Origin: Agrococcus sp. HG114
GTDB lineage: Bacteria; Actinomycetota; Actinomycetes; Actinomycetales; Microbacteriaceae
NCBI RefSeq assembly: GCF_024723325.1
Contig: NZ_JANQCH010000004.1
Location: forward strand, 1 to 41,594
Direction of reading: 5' to 3'
DNA length: 41,594 bases
How positions within the stretch are numbered: the first letter of the stretch is position 1; the number at the start of each line of letters is the position of its first letter. The notes beneath the pieces are model-generated. The model made no database searches and was not told where the DNA came from. It saw only the letters and a program-made list of their open reading frames with translations. The position numbers and the translations under genes are program-made. This document shows, piece after piece, positions 33,723 to 41,518 of the stretch.

Positions 33723-35218
33723 CCGTGGAGACGACGAAGCTGTACATCGACGGCGCCTGGCGCGAGCCGAGCACCTCGGCGCGCGGGACGGCGATCGACT
33801 CGAACACCGGGCAGCCGATCGGCAGCTACCCGCTGGGCGGCCCCGCCGACATCGACGCGGCCGTCGCCGCCGCACGCCGTGCCCTCGACGACCAGTCCGG
33901 CTGGGGCGGCTCGACCGCCGCGGAGCGCATCGCGGTCATGCGCCGGTTCGCCGACGCGATCGGGCGCCGCCGCGACGCGATCGGCGGCCTCATCGCAGCG
34001 GAGGTCGGCACGCCGCTCGCCCGCGCGACCTTCTCGAACGCCGACGCCGCCACGTCGCTCCTGCGCTTCTACGCCGACGTGCTCGAGCAGACCGAGATCG
34101 AGGACCTCCGGCCCGCCGGCCGCGGGCACTCGCTCGTCCGCCGCGAGCCCATCGGCGTCGTCGCGATGATCGCACCGTGGAACTTCCCCCTCTCCACCCT
34201 GTTCTTCAAGGTCGGTCCCGCGCTCGCCGCCGGCTGCACCGCCGTCATCAAGCCCGCATCCGTCACCGCCCTCGACTCCTTCCTCATCGCGGAGGCCGCC
34301 GACGAGGCGGGCGTCCCCGCGGGCGTGCTGAACTTCGTGCCGTGCGACCGCACGACGGGCGACCACCTCACCGCTCATCCCGGCATCGACAAGGTCGCGT
34401 TCACCGGCTCGACCGAGGTCGGCCGCCGCATCGGCCGCATCGCCGGCGAGCAGCTCAAGGAGGTCTCGCTCGAGCTCGGCGGGAAGTCGGCCGCGCTCCT
34501 GCTCGAGGACGCCCCGATCGACGTGTTCGTGCAGGAGCTGCACGACCTGAGCTTCTCGAACAACGGCCAGGCGTGCACGAACAACTCGCGCATCATCGTG
34601 CCCGACGCGATCTACGACGAGGTCGTCGAGGCGGTCCGCGCCGAGGTGAGCGGATGGGTCGTCGGCGACAGCAGGGACCCCCAGACGGTCATCGGGCCCG
34701 TCTCCAGCGCCTCGCACAAGGCGTCGATCGAGCGCTACTACGAGATCGCGCGCGAGGAGGGGGCGCGGGTCGTCGTGGGCGGCGAGGCGGATGAGCGCGA
34801 GGGCTTCTTCGTGCAGCCGTCGGTGTTCGCCGACGTCACGCGCGACATGACGGTCTTCCGCGAGGAGCTCTTCGGCCCGGCCATCTCGATCACGCGCTAC
34901 TCCGGCGACGTCGAGGAGGGCATCCGGCTCGTCAACGACTCGGAGTACGGCCTCTCGGGCGGCGTGTTCACGAGCGACGAGCAGGTCGGCCTCGAGGTCG
35001 CGCGGCGGCTCGAGACCGGCACGGTCGGCTGGAACATCGCGAACTTCGACATGGGCGCGCCGCTCAACGGCCGCAAGGCCTCGGGCGTCGGGTTCGAGCT
35101 GGGCGCCGAGGCGCTCACGCACTACTTCCACTACAAGACGATCTTCACGCCCGTCGTGCCCGAGCGCATCGGCGAGCGGGCGCAGCTGCCGGGCGCCGCG
35201 GCGATGGCGGGCGCATGA
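33719..35218 (+). CDS. NAD(P)-dependent aldehyde dehydrogenase
   Basis: 499 residues, full length. E252 (LELGGKS) and the nucleophile C286 (NNGQACTNNS) are present, as is the oxyanion-hole Asn in IAPWNF and the EELFGP block. It oxidises an aldehyde to an acid; a methylmalonate-semialdehyde-type (CoA-acylating) enzyme is not suggested by the motifs. In the regulon it could oxidise the semialdehyde made by the aminotransferase (39194) or the aldehyde from the alcohol dehydrogenase before it. ATGA overlap on both sides. Confidence 0.88.
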   Translation: MTVETTKLYIDGAWREPSTSARGTAIDSNTGQPIGSYPLGGPADIDAAVAAARRALDDQSGWGGSTAAERIAVMRRFADAIGRRRDAIGGLIAAEVGTPLARATFSNADAATSLLRFYADVLEQTEIEDLRPAGRGHSLVRREPIGVVAMIAPWNFPLSTLFFKVGPALAAGCTAVIKPASVTALDSFLIAEAADEAGVPAGVLNFVPCDRTTGDHLTAHPGIDKVAFTGSTEVGRRIGRIAGEQLKEVSLELGGKSAALLLEDAPIDVFVQELHDLSFSNNGQACTNNSRIIVPDAIYDEVVEAVRAEVSGWVVGDSRDPQTVIGPVSSASHKASIERYYEIAREEGARVVVGGEADEREGFFVQPSVFADVTRDMTVFREELFGPAISITRYSGDVEEGIRLVNDSEYGLSGGVFTSDEQVGLEVARRLETGTVGWNIANFDMGAPLNGRKASGVGFELGAEALTHYFHYKTIFTPVVPERIGERAQLPGAAAMAGA

Positions 35219-36636
35219 CGCGCACCCTGCTCCGCGGCGGGACCCTGGTCTCCTCGGTCGAGGAGACGCGGGCCGACCTGCTGATCGACGGCGAGCGCAT
35301 CGTGGCCGTCGGGCTGGAGCTCGACGCGGGGGATGCGACGGTCGTCGACGTCACCGGCTGCGCGCTGCTGCCCGGCGGCATCGACACGCACACGCACTTC
35401 GAGCACATGGTCGCCTCCGGCGCGACCCGCACCGCCGACGACTTCACCTCCGGGTCGATCGCGGCGCTGTGCGGCGGCACGACGACGGTCGTCGACTTCG
35501 TGCGCGCCCCTGCCGACACCGGCATCCGCGACGCGTTCCTCCGTCGGCGCGACCGCGCGGCGGAGTCGATCGCGACCGACTTCGGCCTGCACCCGATGGC
35601 GACGGCCGCCGTGAGCGACGCCGCCTCCATCGCCGAGCTGCAGCGGCTCGCGACCGAGGAGGGCGCGACGAGCTGGAAGTTCTTCATGGCCTACCCAGGC
35701 TCGATGGTCGGCGACGACGTGCTGCTCGCCGGGTTCCGCGCCGCCGCCGAGGTCGGGGCGCTGCCGATGGTGCACGCCGAGAACGGCCACATGGTGGCGG
35801 ATGCGATCGCCCGCCTCGTCGCGGACGGTCGTGTCGACCCGACGCAGCACGTGCACGGGCACCCCGGTGCCGCCGAGGCCGAGGCGATCCAGCGCGCAGC
35901 CGCGCTCGCGAAGCACGCGGGCAGCGAGCTCTTCGTCGTGCACGTCTCCGCCGCCGAGGCGGTCGACGCGCTCGTGCGGCTGCGCGACGAGGGCCAGCGC
36001 ATCGGTGCGGAGACCTGCCCCCAGTACGTCGGCGCGGCAGCCGACGCCGCGCACGTGACCGGCGCGCTCGCCGCCGGCTTCGTGTGCTCGCCGCCCATCC
36101 GCGAGGCCGCGAACCAGGAGGCGATCTGGCGCGGCATCGAGCAGCGCGTGCTGCACACGATCGGCACCGACCATGCGGCGTTCACGCTCGCGCAGCCCGA
36201 GGACCTGCCGCCGCAGAAGGTCGTCCACGACGACTTCACGCGCGTGCCGAACGGCGTCCCCGGCGTCGAGGAGCGGCTCATGGTCATGCACGAGCTCGGG
36301 GTGCGGCGCGGCCGCTTCCCGCTCACGCGCTTCGTCGACCTCGTCGCAGCGGAGCCCGCGCGCCGTTTCGGCCTCGAGCGCAAGGGCTCGCTCGCCCCGG
36401 GCAAGGACGCCGACGTCGTCGTCTGGGATCCGGCTGCGACCCGCACGCTCCGCGCGAGCGAGCTGCACAGCCGCAGCGACTACTGCGTCTACGAGGGCCT
36501 CGAGGTGCACGGCACACCGCGCTCGGTGTGGCGCCGCGGCACGCTCGTCGCCGAGCACGGCGAGCCCGTGGGCGAGCTCGCCGGCACGGGCGCCTACCAG
36601 TACCGATCCACCACCACTCCGACGGAGGCACGATGA
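35215..36636 (+). CDS. Dihydropyrimidinase / D-hydantoinase-type hydrolase
   Basis: 473 residues. The two-metal centre is complete: H59 and H61 (GGIDTHTHFE), K155 to be carbamylated (TSWKFFMAYPGS), H187 (VHAENGH), H243 (VVHVS) and D319 (GTDHAAF). The FFMAYPG segment after the lysine is typical of dihydropyrimidinases and D-hydantoinases. It hydrolyses a cyclic amide such as 5,6-dihydrouracil or a hydantoin to an N-carbamoyl acid. The downstream CN-hydrolase of unit 3 could then remove the carbamoyl group. It differs strongly from the allantoinase-like enzyme at 19979. Confidence 0.87.
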   Translation: MTRTLLRGGTLVSSVEETRADLLIDGERIVAVGLELDAGDATVVDVTGCALLPGGIDTHTHFEHMVASGATRTADDFTSGSIAALCGGTTTVVDFVRAPADTGIRDAFLRRRDRAAESIATDFGLHPMATAAVSDAASIAELQRLATEEGATSWKFFMAYPGSMVGDDVLLAGFRAAAEVGALPMVHAENGHMVADAIARLVADGRVDPTQHVHGHPGAAEAEAIQRAAALAKHAGSELFVVHVSAAEAVDALVRLRDEGQRIGAETCPQYVGAAADAAHVTGALAAGFVCSPPIREAANQEAIWRGIEQRVLHTIGTDHAAFTLAQPEDLPPQKVVHDDFTRVPNGVPGVEERLMVMHELGVRRGRFPLTRFVDLVAAEPARRFGLERKGSLAPGKDADVVVWDPAATRTLRASELHSRSDYCVYEGLEVHGTPRSVWRRGTLVAEHGEPVGELAGTGAYQYRSTTTPTEAR

Positions 36637-37640
36637 CCCTGCAGCTCGGCATCCACCTGGGGGAGCGCTTCACCCTCGACGACACGATGGCCGCGGCCGA
36701 CCTGGCCGAGCGCTACGGCTTCGACTCGCTGTGGGTCGCGGAGGGCCGGCTGACGCGCGACGCGCTCACGATCATGGCGCTCCTCGCGCAGCGCACGTCG
36801 ACCGTGCGCATCGGCTCGGGCGTCGTCAACAACAAGTCGCGCAACGCCGCCCTCATGGCGGTGAGCTTCAAGACCCTCGACGAGATCGCGCCCGGCCGCA
36901 TCATCTGCGGCATCGGCGCGTGGTGGGAGCCGCTCGCGTCGAAGGTCGGCACGCCGCTCAGGAAGCCCGTCACCGCGATGCGCGAGTACGTCGACGTGCT
37001 GCAGCGGTTCTTCCGCAACGAGGAGGTGACGGTCGACGGCGAGTTCGTGCAGATGGACGGCGTGCGGTTCGACCGCATGTACGCCGACAACGTCGCCGTC
37101 GACATCCCGATCTACGCAGGTGCGGTGGGCCCGCGCATGCTCGAGCTCTCGGGCGAGATCATGGACGGCGTCTACCTCGACTTCCTGCTGCCCGTCTCGT
37201 ACGTCGACTTCGCCCGCGCGCAGCTCGAGAAGGGCATCGCGAAGCGCGCCGACGGGGTGACCGCCGTCGACATCACCCAGACGATCGCGTGCGCGGTCGA
37301 CGACGAGGACCCCCGCCGCGCGATCGACGCGTGCAAGAACTTCCTCACGATGTACCTCATGCAGCAGCCGCACATCGCCGAGCACGCGGGCGTCGAGCCC
37401 GAGGTGGTCGAGCAGATCCAGCAGGTCGCGGGCTGGCCGGCGACCCCGGAGGACATCGAGAACGCCATGCAGTTCGTCTCCGACGAGGCGGTGCACCGCG
37501 TGTGCGCGGCCGGGTCGACGGCGGATGTCGTGGCCAAGCTCGAGGAATACCATCGGGCGGGTGTGCGGGTCACCGTGCTCAACCCCCTGGGCGCGAACAA
37601 GCTCGGCACGATCGAGGCCGTCGCTCGCGCCATTGCATGA
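36633..37640 (+). CDS. LLM-class flavin/F420-dependent oxidoreductase (Mer-like)
   Basis: 335 residues of the luciferase-like fold. The layout (LGIHLGERFTLDDTMAAADLAERYGFDSLWVAEGR, then VRIGSGVVNNKSRNAA and GRIICGIGAWWEP) resembles methylenetetrahydromethanopterin-reductase-like F420 enzymes more than FMNH2 monooxygenases. Whether it binds F420 or FMN cannot be settled by eye. In this unit it follows the dihydropyrimidinase, where reductive pyrimidine pathways need a reductase; no dihydropyrimidine dehydrogenase gene is present, so it is the candidate for that step. An oxygenase role like RutA is the alternative. ATGA overlap with the hydrolase gene. Confidence 0.8.
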   Translation: MTLQLGIHLGERFTLDDTMAAADLAERYGFDSLWVAEGRLTRDALTIMALLAQRTSTVRIGSGVVNNKSRNAALMAVSFKTLDEIAPGRIICGIGAWWEPLASKVGTPLRKPVTAMREYVDVLQRFFRNEEVTVDGEFVQMDGVRFDRMYADNVAVDIPIYAGAVGPRMLELSGEIMDGVYLDFLLPVSYVDFARAQLEKGIAKRADGVTAVDITQTIACAVDDEDPRRAIDACKNFLTMYLMQQPHIAEHAGVEPEVVEQIQQVAGWPATPEDIENAMQFVSDEAVHRVCAAGSTADVVAKLEEYHRAGVRVTVLNPLGANKLGTIEAVARAIA

Positions 37641-37647
37641 TGGAGCC

Positions 37648-38403
37648 ATGGTGAACGACCGCAAGGATGCCGGACTCGTCCAGAAGACCGTCCACATCGT
37701 CAGCGCGGTCGCGGCGCACCCGGACGGTGTCGGCCTCTCTGAGGTCGCGCGCGCGACCGGCTTCTCGAAGGCGACGTGCTTCCGCATCCTGACCGCGCTC
37801 GAGGAGGAGGGCTGGCTCGTCGCCGATCCGGTCACGCGCCACTTCAGCCTCTCGCTCGACCTGTTCCTCCTCGTCTCCTCCCAGCACACCGCCGAGCGGC
37901 GCTCCGCGATGATCGACGAGGTGCTGCGCGGCGTCGCGGCGGAGGTCGAGGAGGCGGCGGGCCTCGACCGCCTCGACCAGCGCGCCGCGCTCGTGCTGCG
38001 CGAGTTCTCGGGCCCGCACCAGATCGGTCACACGCCCCGCGCGGTGCCCCGCCGGCTGAGCGCCGTGCGCACCTCGACCGGCAGGGTGATGCTCGCGCAC
38101 GGGGATCGAGCGGTCGCGCGGCGGCTGTTCGAGGAGGACGCGTCGAGCGGCGCGCCCCTGAAGGTGGCCGACGCCGATGCCTTCGACGCGATGCTCGACC
38201 GCGTGCTCGAGCAGGGCTACGCGATCTCGAGCGACGAGCTCGAGCCCGGCCTCACCGCGATCGCGGTCCCCGTCCCGGGCGGCGACGCCGTCTCGTACGC
38301 GACCTGGGTGTCCGGGCCGACGTTCCGCATGGCCGAGCGCGATCGGCCGCAGGTCGTGGCGACGCTCCGCGGCGCCGCGGAGCGCCTCAGCGCGCTGCTC
38401 TGA
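37648..38403 (+). CDS. IclR-family regulator, likely reader of the three-site operator
   Basis: 251 residues. The winged HTH spans about 8-65 (VQKTVHIVSAVAAHPDGVG, LSEVARATGFSKATCFRILTALEEEGWLV), followed by the IclR effector domain. It is the last gene of unit 2, 7 nt after the oxidoreductase stop, with GGAG before the ATG. It is the only regulator inside the three-unit cluster. Some IclR proteins (PcaU and PobR of Acinetobacter) bind sites made of a palindrome plus a direct repeat, the same architecture as the 26-bp element before units 1, 2 and 3. I therefore assign it as their regulator and as autoregulated; this is inference. Confidence 0.85.
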   Translation: MVNDRKDAGLVQKTVHIVSAVAAHPDGVGLSEVARATGFSKATCFRILTALEEEGWLVADPVTRHFSLSLDLFLLVSSQHTAERRSAMIDEVLRGVAAEVEEAAGLDRLDQRAALVLREFSGPHQIGHTPRAVPRRLSAVRTSTGRVMLAHGDRAVARRLFEEDASSGAPLKVADADAFDAMLDRVLEQGYAISSDELEPGLTAIAVPVPGGDAVSYATWVSGPTFRMAERDRPQVVATLRGAAERLSALL

Positions 38404-38422
38404 TCGCACCGGCAGGCCCTTG

Positions 38423-38454
38423 GGGGCCCCGTCCGCCGCGGCGGCCGGGGCCCC
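38423..38454 (+). terminator. Hairpin terminator after the IclR gene (end of unit 2)
   Basis: GGGGCCCCG pairs with CGGGGCCCC, and the inner CCGCCGCGGCGG is itself a palindrome. It starts 20 nt after the stop codon, before the promoter of unit 3. Confidence 0.7.
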
Positions 38455-38488
38455 TTCGGCATCTCCGACGGCGATTCGCGCCGCGGGC

Positions 38489-38517
38489 TTGGCTTTTCGC
38501 GGCTGCGCTCGTACCAT
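38489..38517 (+). promoter_or_regulatory. Promoter of the AA_synth-aminotransferase-CN-hydrolase unit
   Basis: TTGGCT and TACCAT are 17 nt apart, and the operator begins 9 nt after the -10 box: the same geometry as at site 1. Confidence 0.6.
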
Positions 38518-38526
38518 TGCTATAAA

Positions 38527-38552
38527 TGAACCGACGGTTTAGTGGGTGAACC
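38527..38552 (+). promoter_or_regulatory. Regulon operator, site 3 (palindrome plus direct repeat)
   Basis: TGAACC-GAC-GGTTTA-GTGGG-TGAACC, with the same 6-3-6-5-6 spacing as sites 1 and 2. It lies between the promoter and the GTG at 38604. Confidence 0.75.
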
Positions 38553-38603
38553 GATTTGAAGCGAAGTGGCTTCGGCCGGGGCCCGGGAGCAGGAGGAGCC
38601 AGC

Positions 38604-39197
38604 GTGAGCATCGTCGTCAGGAAGATCGTCCGCCACCGCGAGGAGACGCTGCGGGAGAACGGACGCGACGTGCCGCGCAAGCACGTCGTCGCCTGGGTCG
38701 CCGCGGTGATCGAGAACCCCTACGGCACCGAGGGCTACGTCGACGACCTCGTGACCCGCGCCGACGCGATGGGGCAGGAGATCGGCGCGCTCCTCGGGCC
38801 CGCCACGGTCGAGCTGCTGGGCGACGAGGTCGAGGGGTTCGGCAAGGTCGCGCTCGTCGGGATCGGCGGCGAGGTCGAGCACGGCTCCGCGATCATCCAC
38901 AACCTGAAGTTCGGCAACGAGTTCCGCGCCGCCGCCGGCGGCACCGAGCTGCTGCCGGGCGCCGAGAAGGTCGGCCTGATGGGCGCCTCTATCGACGCCG
39001 CCGTGAAGCACAAGCTCGACGCCAAGACCCGCTCGCACCACCAGACCATCACGCTGTCGATCCCGGACGCGCCGCGGCCCGACGAGATCGTGATCGCGTG
39101 CGTCGCCACGAGCGCGGGCCGGCCGCTCGCGCGCCTCGCGACGTTCGGTGCTGAGGTCGGCGGTGCCGACAAGGCCGACGAGGGCGTGGCGAAGTGA
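38604..39197 (+). CDS. AA_synth (DUF1185) family protein
   Basis: 197 residues. The family is recognised by KHVVAWVAAVIENPYG near the N-terminus, the LGDEVEGFGKVALVGIGGEVEHGSAIIH segment, GLMGASIDAAVKHK and VPDAPR-like SIPDAPRPDEIVIA near the end. Pfam names it amino acid synthesis, but I know of no well-established reaction for it. GTG at 38604 is set by an AGGAGG ribosome site; an in-frame TTG at 38556 would overlap the operator region and is rejected. First gene of unit 3, coupled to an aminotransferase and a CN-hydrolase, so it probably acts on the ureido or amino acid intermediate or on an imide of it. Confidence 0.78.
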   Translation: MSIVVRKIVRHREETLRENGRDVPRKHVVAWVAAVIENPYGTEGYVDDLVTRADAMGQEIGALLGPATVELLGDEVEGFGKVALVGIGGEVEHGSAIIHNLKFGNEFRAAAGGTELLPGAEKVGLMGASIDAAVKHKLDAKTRSHHQTITLSIPDAPRPDEIVIACVATSAGRPLARLATFGAEVGGADKADEGVAK

Positions 39198-40588
39198 CCG
39201 GCGTGCTCACGCACGATGCCGTGCAGGCCGGGTCCGCCGACTGGACGCCCGAGCGCATCCTCGAGTCCGACCGGCGCTACGTCATCCGCAGCTGGTCGCA
39301 GCAGGGCAAGCCCGCGCAGGCCGTGGTGACGGATGCGCAGGGCTGCTGGTTCACGACCGGCGACGGCCGGCGGGTCCTCGACTTCCAGTCGCAGCTCGTC
39401 AACATGAACCTCGGGCACCAGCACCCGAAGCTCGTCGAGGCGATCCAGCGGGCCGTGGCCGAGATGGCCTACATCGGCCCCGGCTTCGCCGCCCGCGCCC
39501 GCGCGGAGCTCGGGGAGATGATCGCCGACATCGCCCCCGGCGACCTCGACTTCTCCTTCTTCACGACCGGCGGCGCCGAGGCGAACGAGAACGCCATCCG
39601 GCTCGCGCAGCACATCACCGGCCGCCAGAAGGTCATGGCGCGCTACCGCTCGTACCACGGCGCGACCCTCGGGGCGCTCGCCGCCACGGGCGACCCGCGC
39701 CACAACAACGGCGGCACGAACGTCCCCGGCATCGTGCGCTTCCACGACCCGTACACCTACCGCACCCCCTCGGGCCTTCCGCCCGAGCAGGACCCGGCGT
39801 GCCTCGGCGCGCCCCACCTCGAGGAGATCCTGCAGTACGAGGACCCGTCGAGCGTCGCGGCGATCATCATCGAGTCGATCACCGGCACGAACGGCCTGCT
39901 CGTGCCGCCGGACGGCTACCTCCAGTCGCTGCGCGACGTCGCCGACAAGCACGGCATCATGCTCATCGCCGACGAGGTGATGGCCGGCTTCGGCCGCACC
40001 GGCGAGTGGTTCGCGATCGACCACTGGAGCGTCGTCCCCGACATCATCACGAGCGCGAAGGGCCTCAACTCGGGCTACGTGCCGCTCGGCGCGATGATCG
40101 TCGGTGACCGCTCGCGCGAGTGGCTCGAGGCGAACAAGTTCTGGGGCGGCCAGACCTACGCCGGCCACCCCCTCGCGTGCGCCTCGGGCGTCGCCTCGCT
40201 GCGGATCATCGAGGAGGAGCACATCCTCGAGAACGTGCGCGAGCGCGGAGCGCAGCTCGACCGCGCGCTGCGCGCGATGCAGGAGCGCTACAGCATCATC
40301 GGCGACGTGCGCGGCAAGGGCCTGTTCTACGGCATCGAGCTCGTGCGCGACCGCGCCACGAAGGAGCCGCTCGTGCCGTTCAACCCGGCGGGGGCCGCCG
40401 CCAAGCCGATGCAGCAGATCGTGGCCGACGGCTGGGAGCGCGGCATCTACCTGTCGGCCAACAACAACGTGCTGCGCCTGACGCCTCCGCTCGTGATCAG
40501 CGAGGACGAGCTCGACCTCGGCATCGGGATGCTGGATGAGATCATCGGGGCAGCGGACGCACGCCTGGCGAAGGGGGACCACCAGTGA
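39194..40588 (+). CDS. Class III pyridoxal-phosphate aminotransferase
   Basis: 464 residues, omega-amino acid aminotransferase family. The PLP lysine is K289 (TSAKGLNSGYVPLGAM), the ring-nitrogen aspartate D260 (LIADEVMAGFGRTG), and the phosphate loop is TTGGAEANENAI. Members move the amino group of beta-alanine, taurine or 4-aminobutyrate to pyruvate or 2-oxoglutarate. Its partner here is a CN-hydrolase that can release a beta-amino acid, so a beta-alanine-type substrate and a semialdehyde product are likely. GTGA overlap with the AA_synth gene. Confidence 0.88.
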   Translation: MTGVLTHDAVQAGSADWTPERILESDRRYVIRSWSQQGKPAQAVVTDAQGCWFTTGDGRRVLDFQSQLVNMNLGHQHPKLVEAIQRAVAEMAYIGPGFAARARAELGEMIADIAPGDLDFSFFTTGGAEANENAIRLAQHITGRQKVMARYRSYHGATLGALAATGDPRHNNGGTNVPGIVRFHDPYTYRTPSGLPPEQDPACLGAPHLEEILQYEDPSSVAAIIIESITGTNGLLVPPDGYLQSLRDVADKHGIMLIADEVMAGFGRTGEWFAIDHWSVVPDIITSAKGLNSGYVPLGAMIVGDRSREWLEANKFWGGQTYAGHPLACASGVASLRIIEEEHILENVRERGAQLDRALRAMQERYSIIGDVRGKGLFYGIELVRDRATKEPLVPFNPAGAAAKPMQQIVADGWERGIYLSANNNVLRLTPPLVISEDELDLGIGMLDEIIGAADARLAKGDHQ

Positions 40589-41394
40589 GGGCTGCAGCCA
40601 TCCAGCTCGCCGTCGGCCGGAGCGTCGACGACACCATCGAGGCAGCGCGCTCGCTCGTCGACGAGGCCGCCGCCGACGGCGCCGACTTCGTGGTGCTCCC
40701 CGAGCTCTACGCGGTGCCGTTCGTGCAGCCGCAGCCCGACCCCGAGTACTTCGCGCTCGCCGAGACGCTCGAGGGGCCGTCCAACACCATGGCGCGCGAG
40801 GCATCCGCCCGTCACGGCATCACGGTCGTGTCGTCCGTGTTCGAGGCGGCCGCCGTGCCGGGGATCTACCACAACACCTCGTGCACGTACTCGGCGGGCG
40901 AGCTCGTGCAGACCTACCGGAAGTCGCACCTGCCGTTCTCGAACGGCTTCCCCGAGAAGTTCTACTTCCGCCCCGGGGAGGAGGCGCCGTCGGCGGTCGA
41001 CACCGTCGCCGGCCGCGTCGGCACCATCATCTGCTACGAGCGCCACTTCCCGGAGCTCGCCCGCGCGGTCGCGCTCGACGGCGCGATCGCGATGGCGCTC
41101 CCCGTCGCGTGCGCGAGCAAGCCGATGCGCGACGTCTTCCAGATCGAGCTGCGTGCGCTCGCGATCGCGAACGGCATGGGCGTCGTGTGCGCCAACCGCT
41201 CCGGTCTCGAGGTGGAGAAGGACTACTTCGGCACCAGTGCCGTCTACGGGCCCAGCGGGGAGATCCTCGCGCAGGTCGACGACGGCGACGGCATCGCGAT
41301 CGCCGACCTCGACCCGGTCACGATCGCCGCCACTCGTCGTACGCGTCCGTTCCTGCGCGATCGCAGGCCGGACATGTACGCGTCGCTCGTCTGA
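40585..41394 (+). CDS. Beta-ureidopropionase-like carbon-nitrogen hydrolase
   Basis: 269 residues, nitrilase superfamily. The triad is E40 (VVLPE), K113 (TYRKSHLPF) and C150 (TIICYERHFPE). The family includes N-carbamoyl-beta-alanine and N-carbamoyl-D-amino acid amidohydrolases, which would release NH3, CO2 and an amino acid from the product of the dihydropyrimidinase-type enzyme. It is shorter than eukaryotic beta-ureidopropionase but normal for bacterial CN-hydrolases. GTGA overlap with the aminotransferase gene supports consecutive steps. Last gene of unit 3. Exact substrate is inferred from context. Confidence 0.82.
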   Translation: MRAAAIQLAVGRSVDDTIEAARSLVDEAAADGADFVVLPELYAVPFVQPQPDPEYFALAETLEGPSNTMAREASARHGITVVSSVFEAAAVPGIYHNTSCTYSAGELVQTYRKSHLPFSNGFPEKFYFRPGEEAPSAVDTVAGRVGTIICYERHFPELARAVALDGAIAMALPVACASKPMRDVFQIELRALAIANGMGVVCANRSGLEVEKDYFGTSAVYGPSGEILAQVDDGDGIAIADLDPVTIAATRRTRPFLRDRRPDMYASLV

Positions 41395-41402
41395 GCGGCA
41401 TC

Positions 41403-41443
41403 GCGGGGCCCGCGCCGGGGGTGATGACCGGCGTGGGCCCCGC
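41403..41443 (+). terminator. Hairpin terminator after unit 3
   Basis: GCGGGGCCC pairs with GGGCCCCGC and an inner CGCCGG with CCGGCG across one bulge, 8 nt after the CN-hydrolase stop. TCACTCCCTC follows. Confidence 0.7.
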
Positions 41444-41518
41444 TCACTCCCTCGCCGCCGCGACGCGCTGCTCGGGGCGCGCGTGCTCGAACCCTCCTGC
41501 TGAACCGGAGACGCATCC

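Noticed and set aside
36633-37640. RutA-type pyrimidine oxygenase as the firm call for the LLM enzyme
   Set aside because: No RutB-F genes accompany it, and its motifs look more like F420-dependent Mer-type enzymes; kept only as an alternative.
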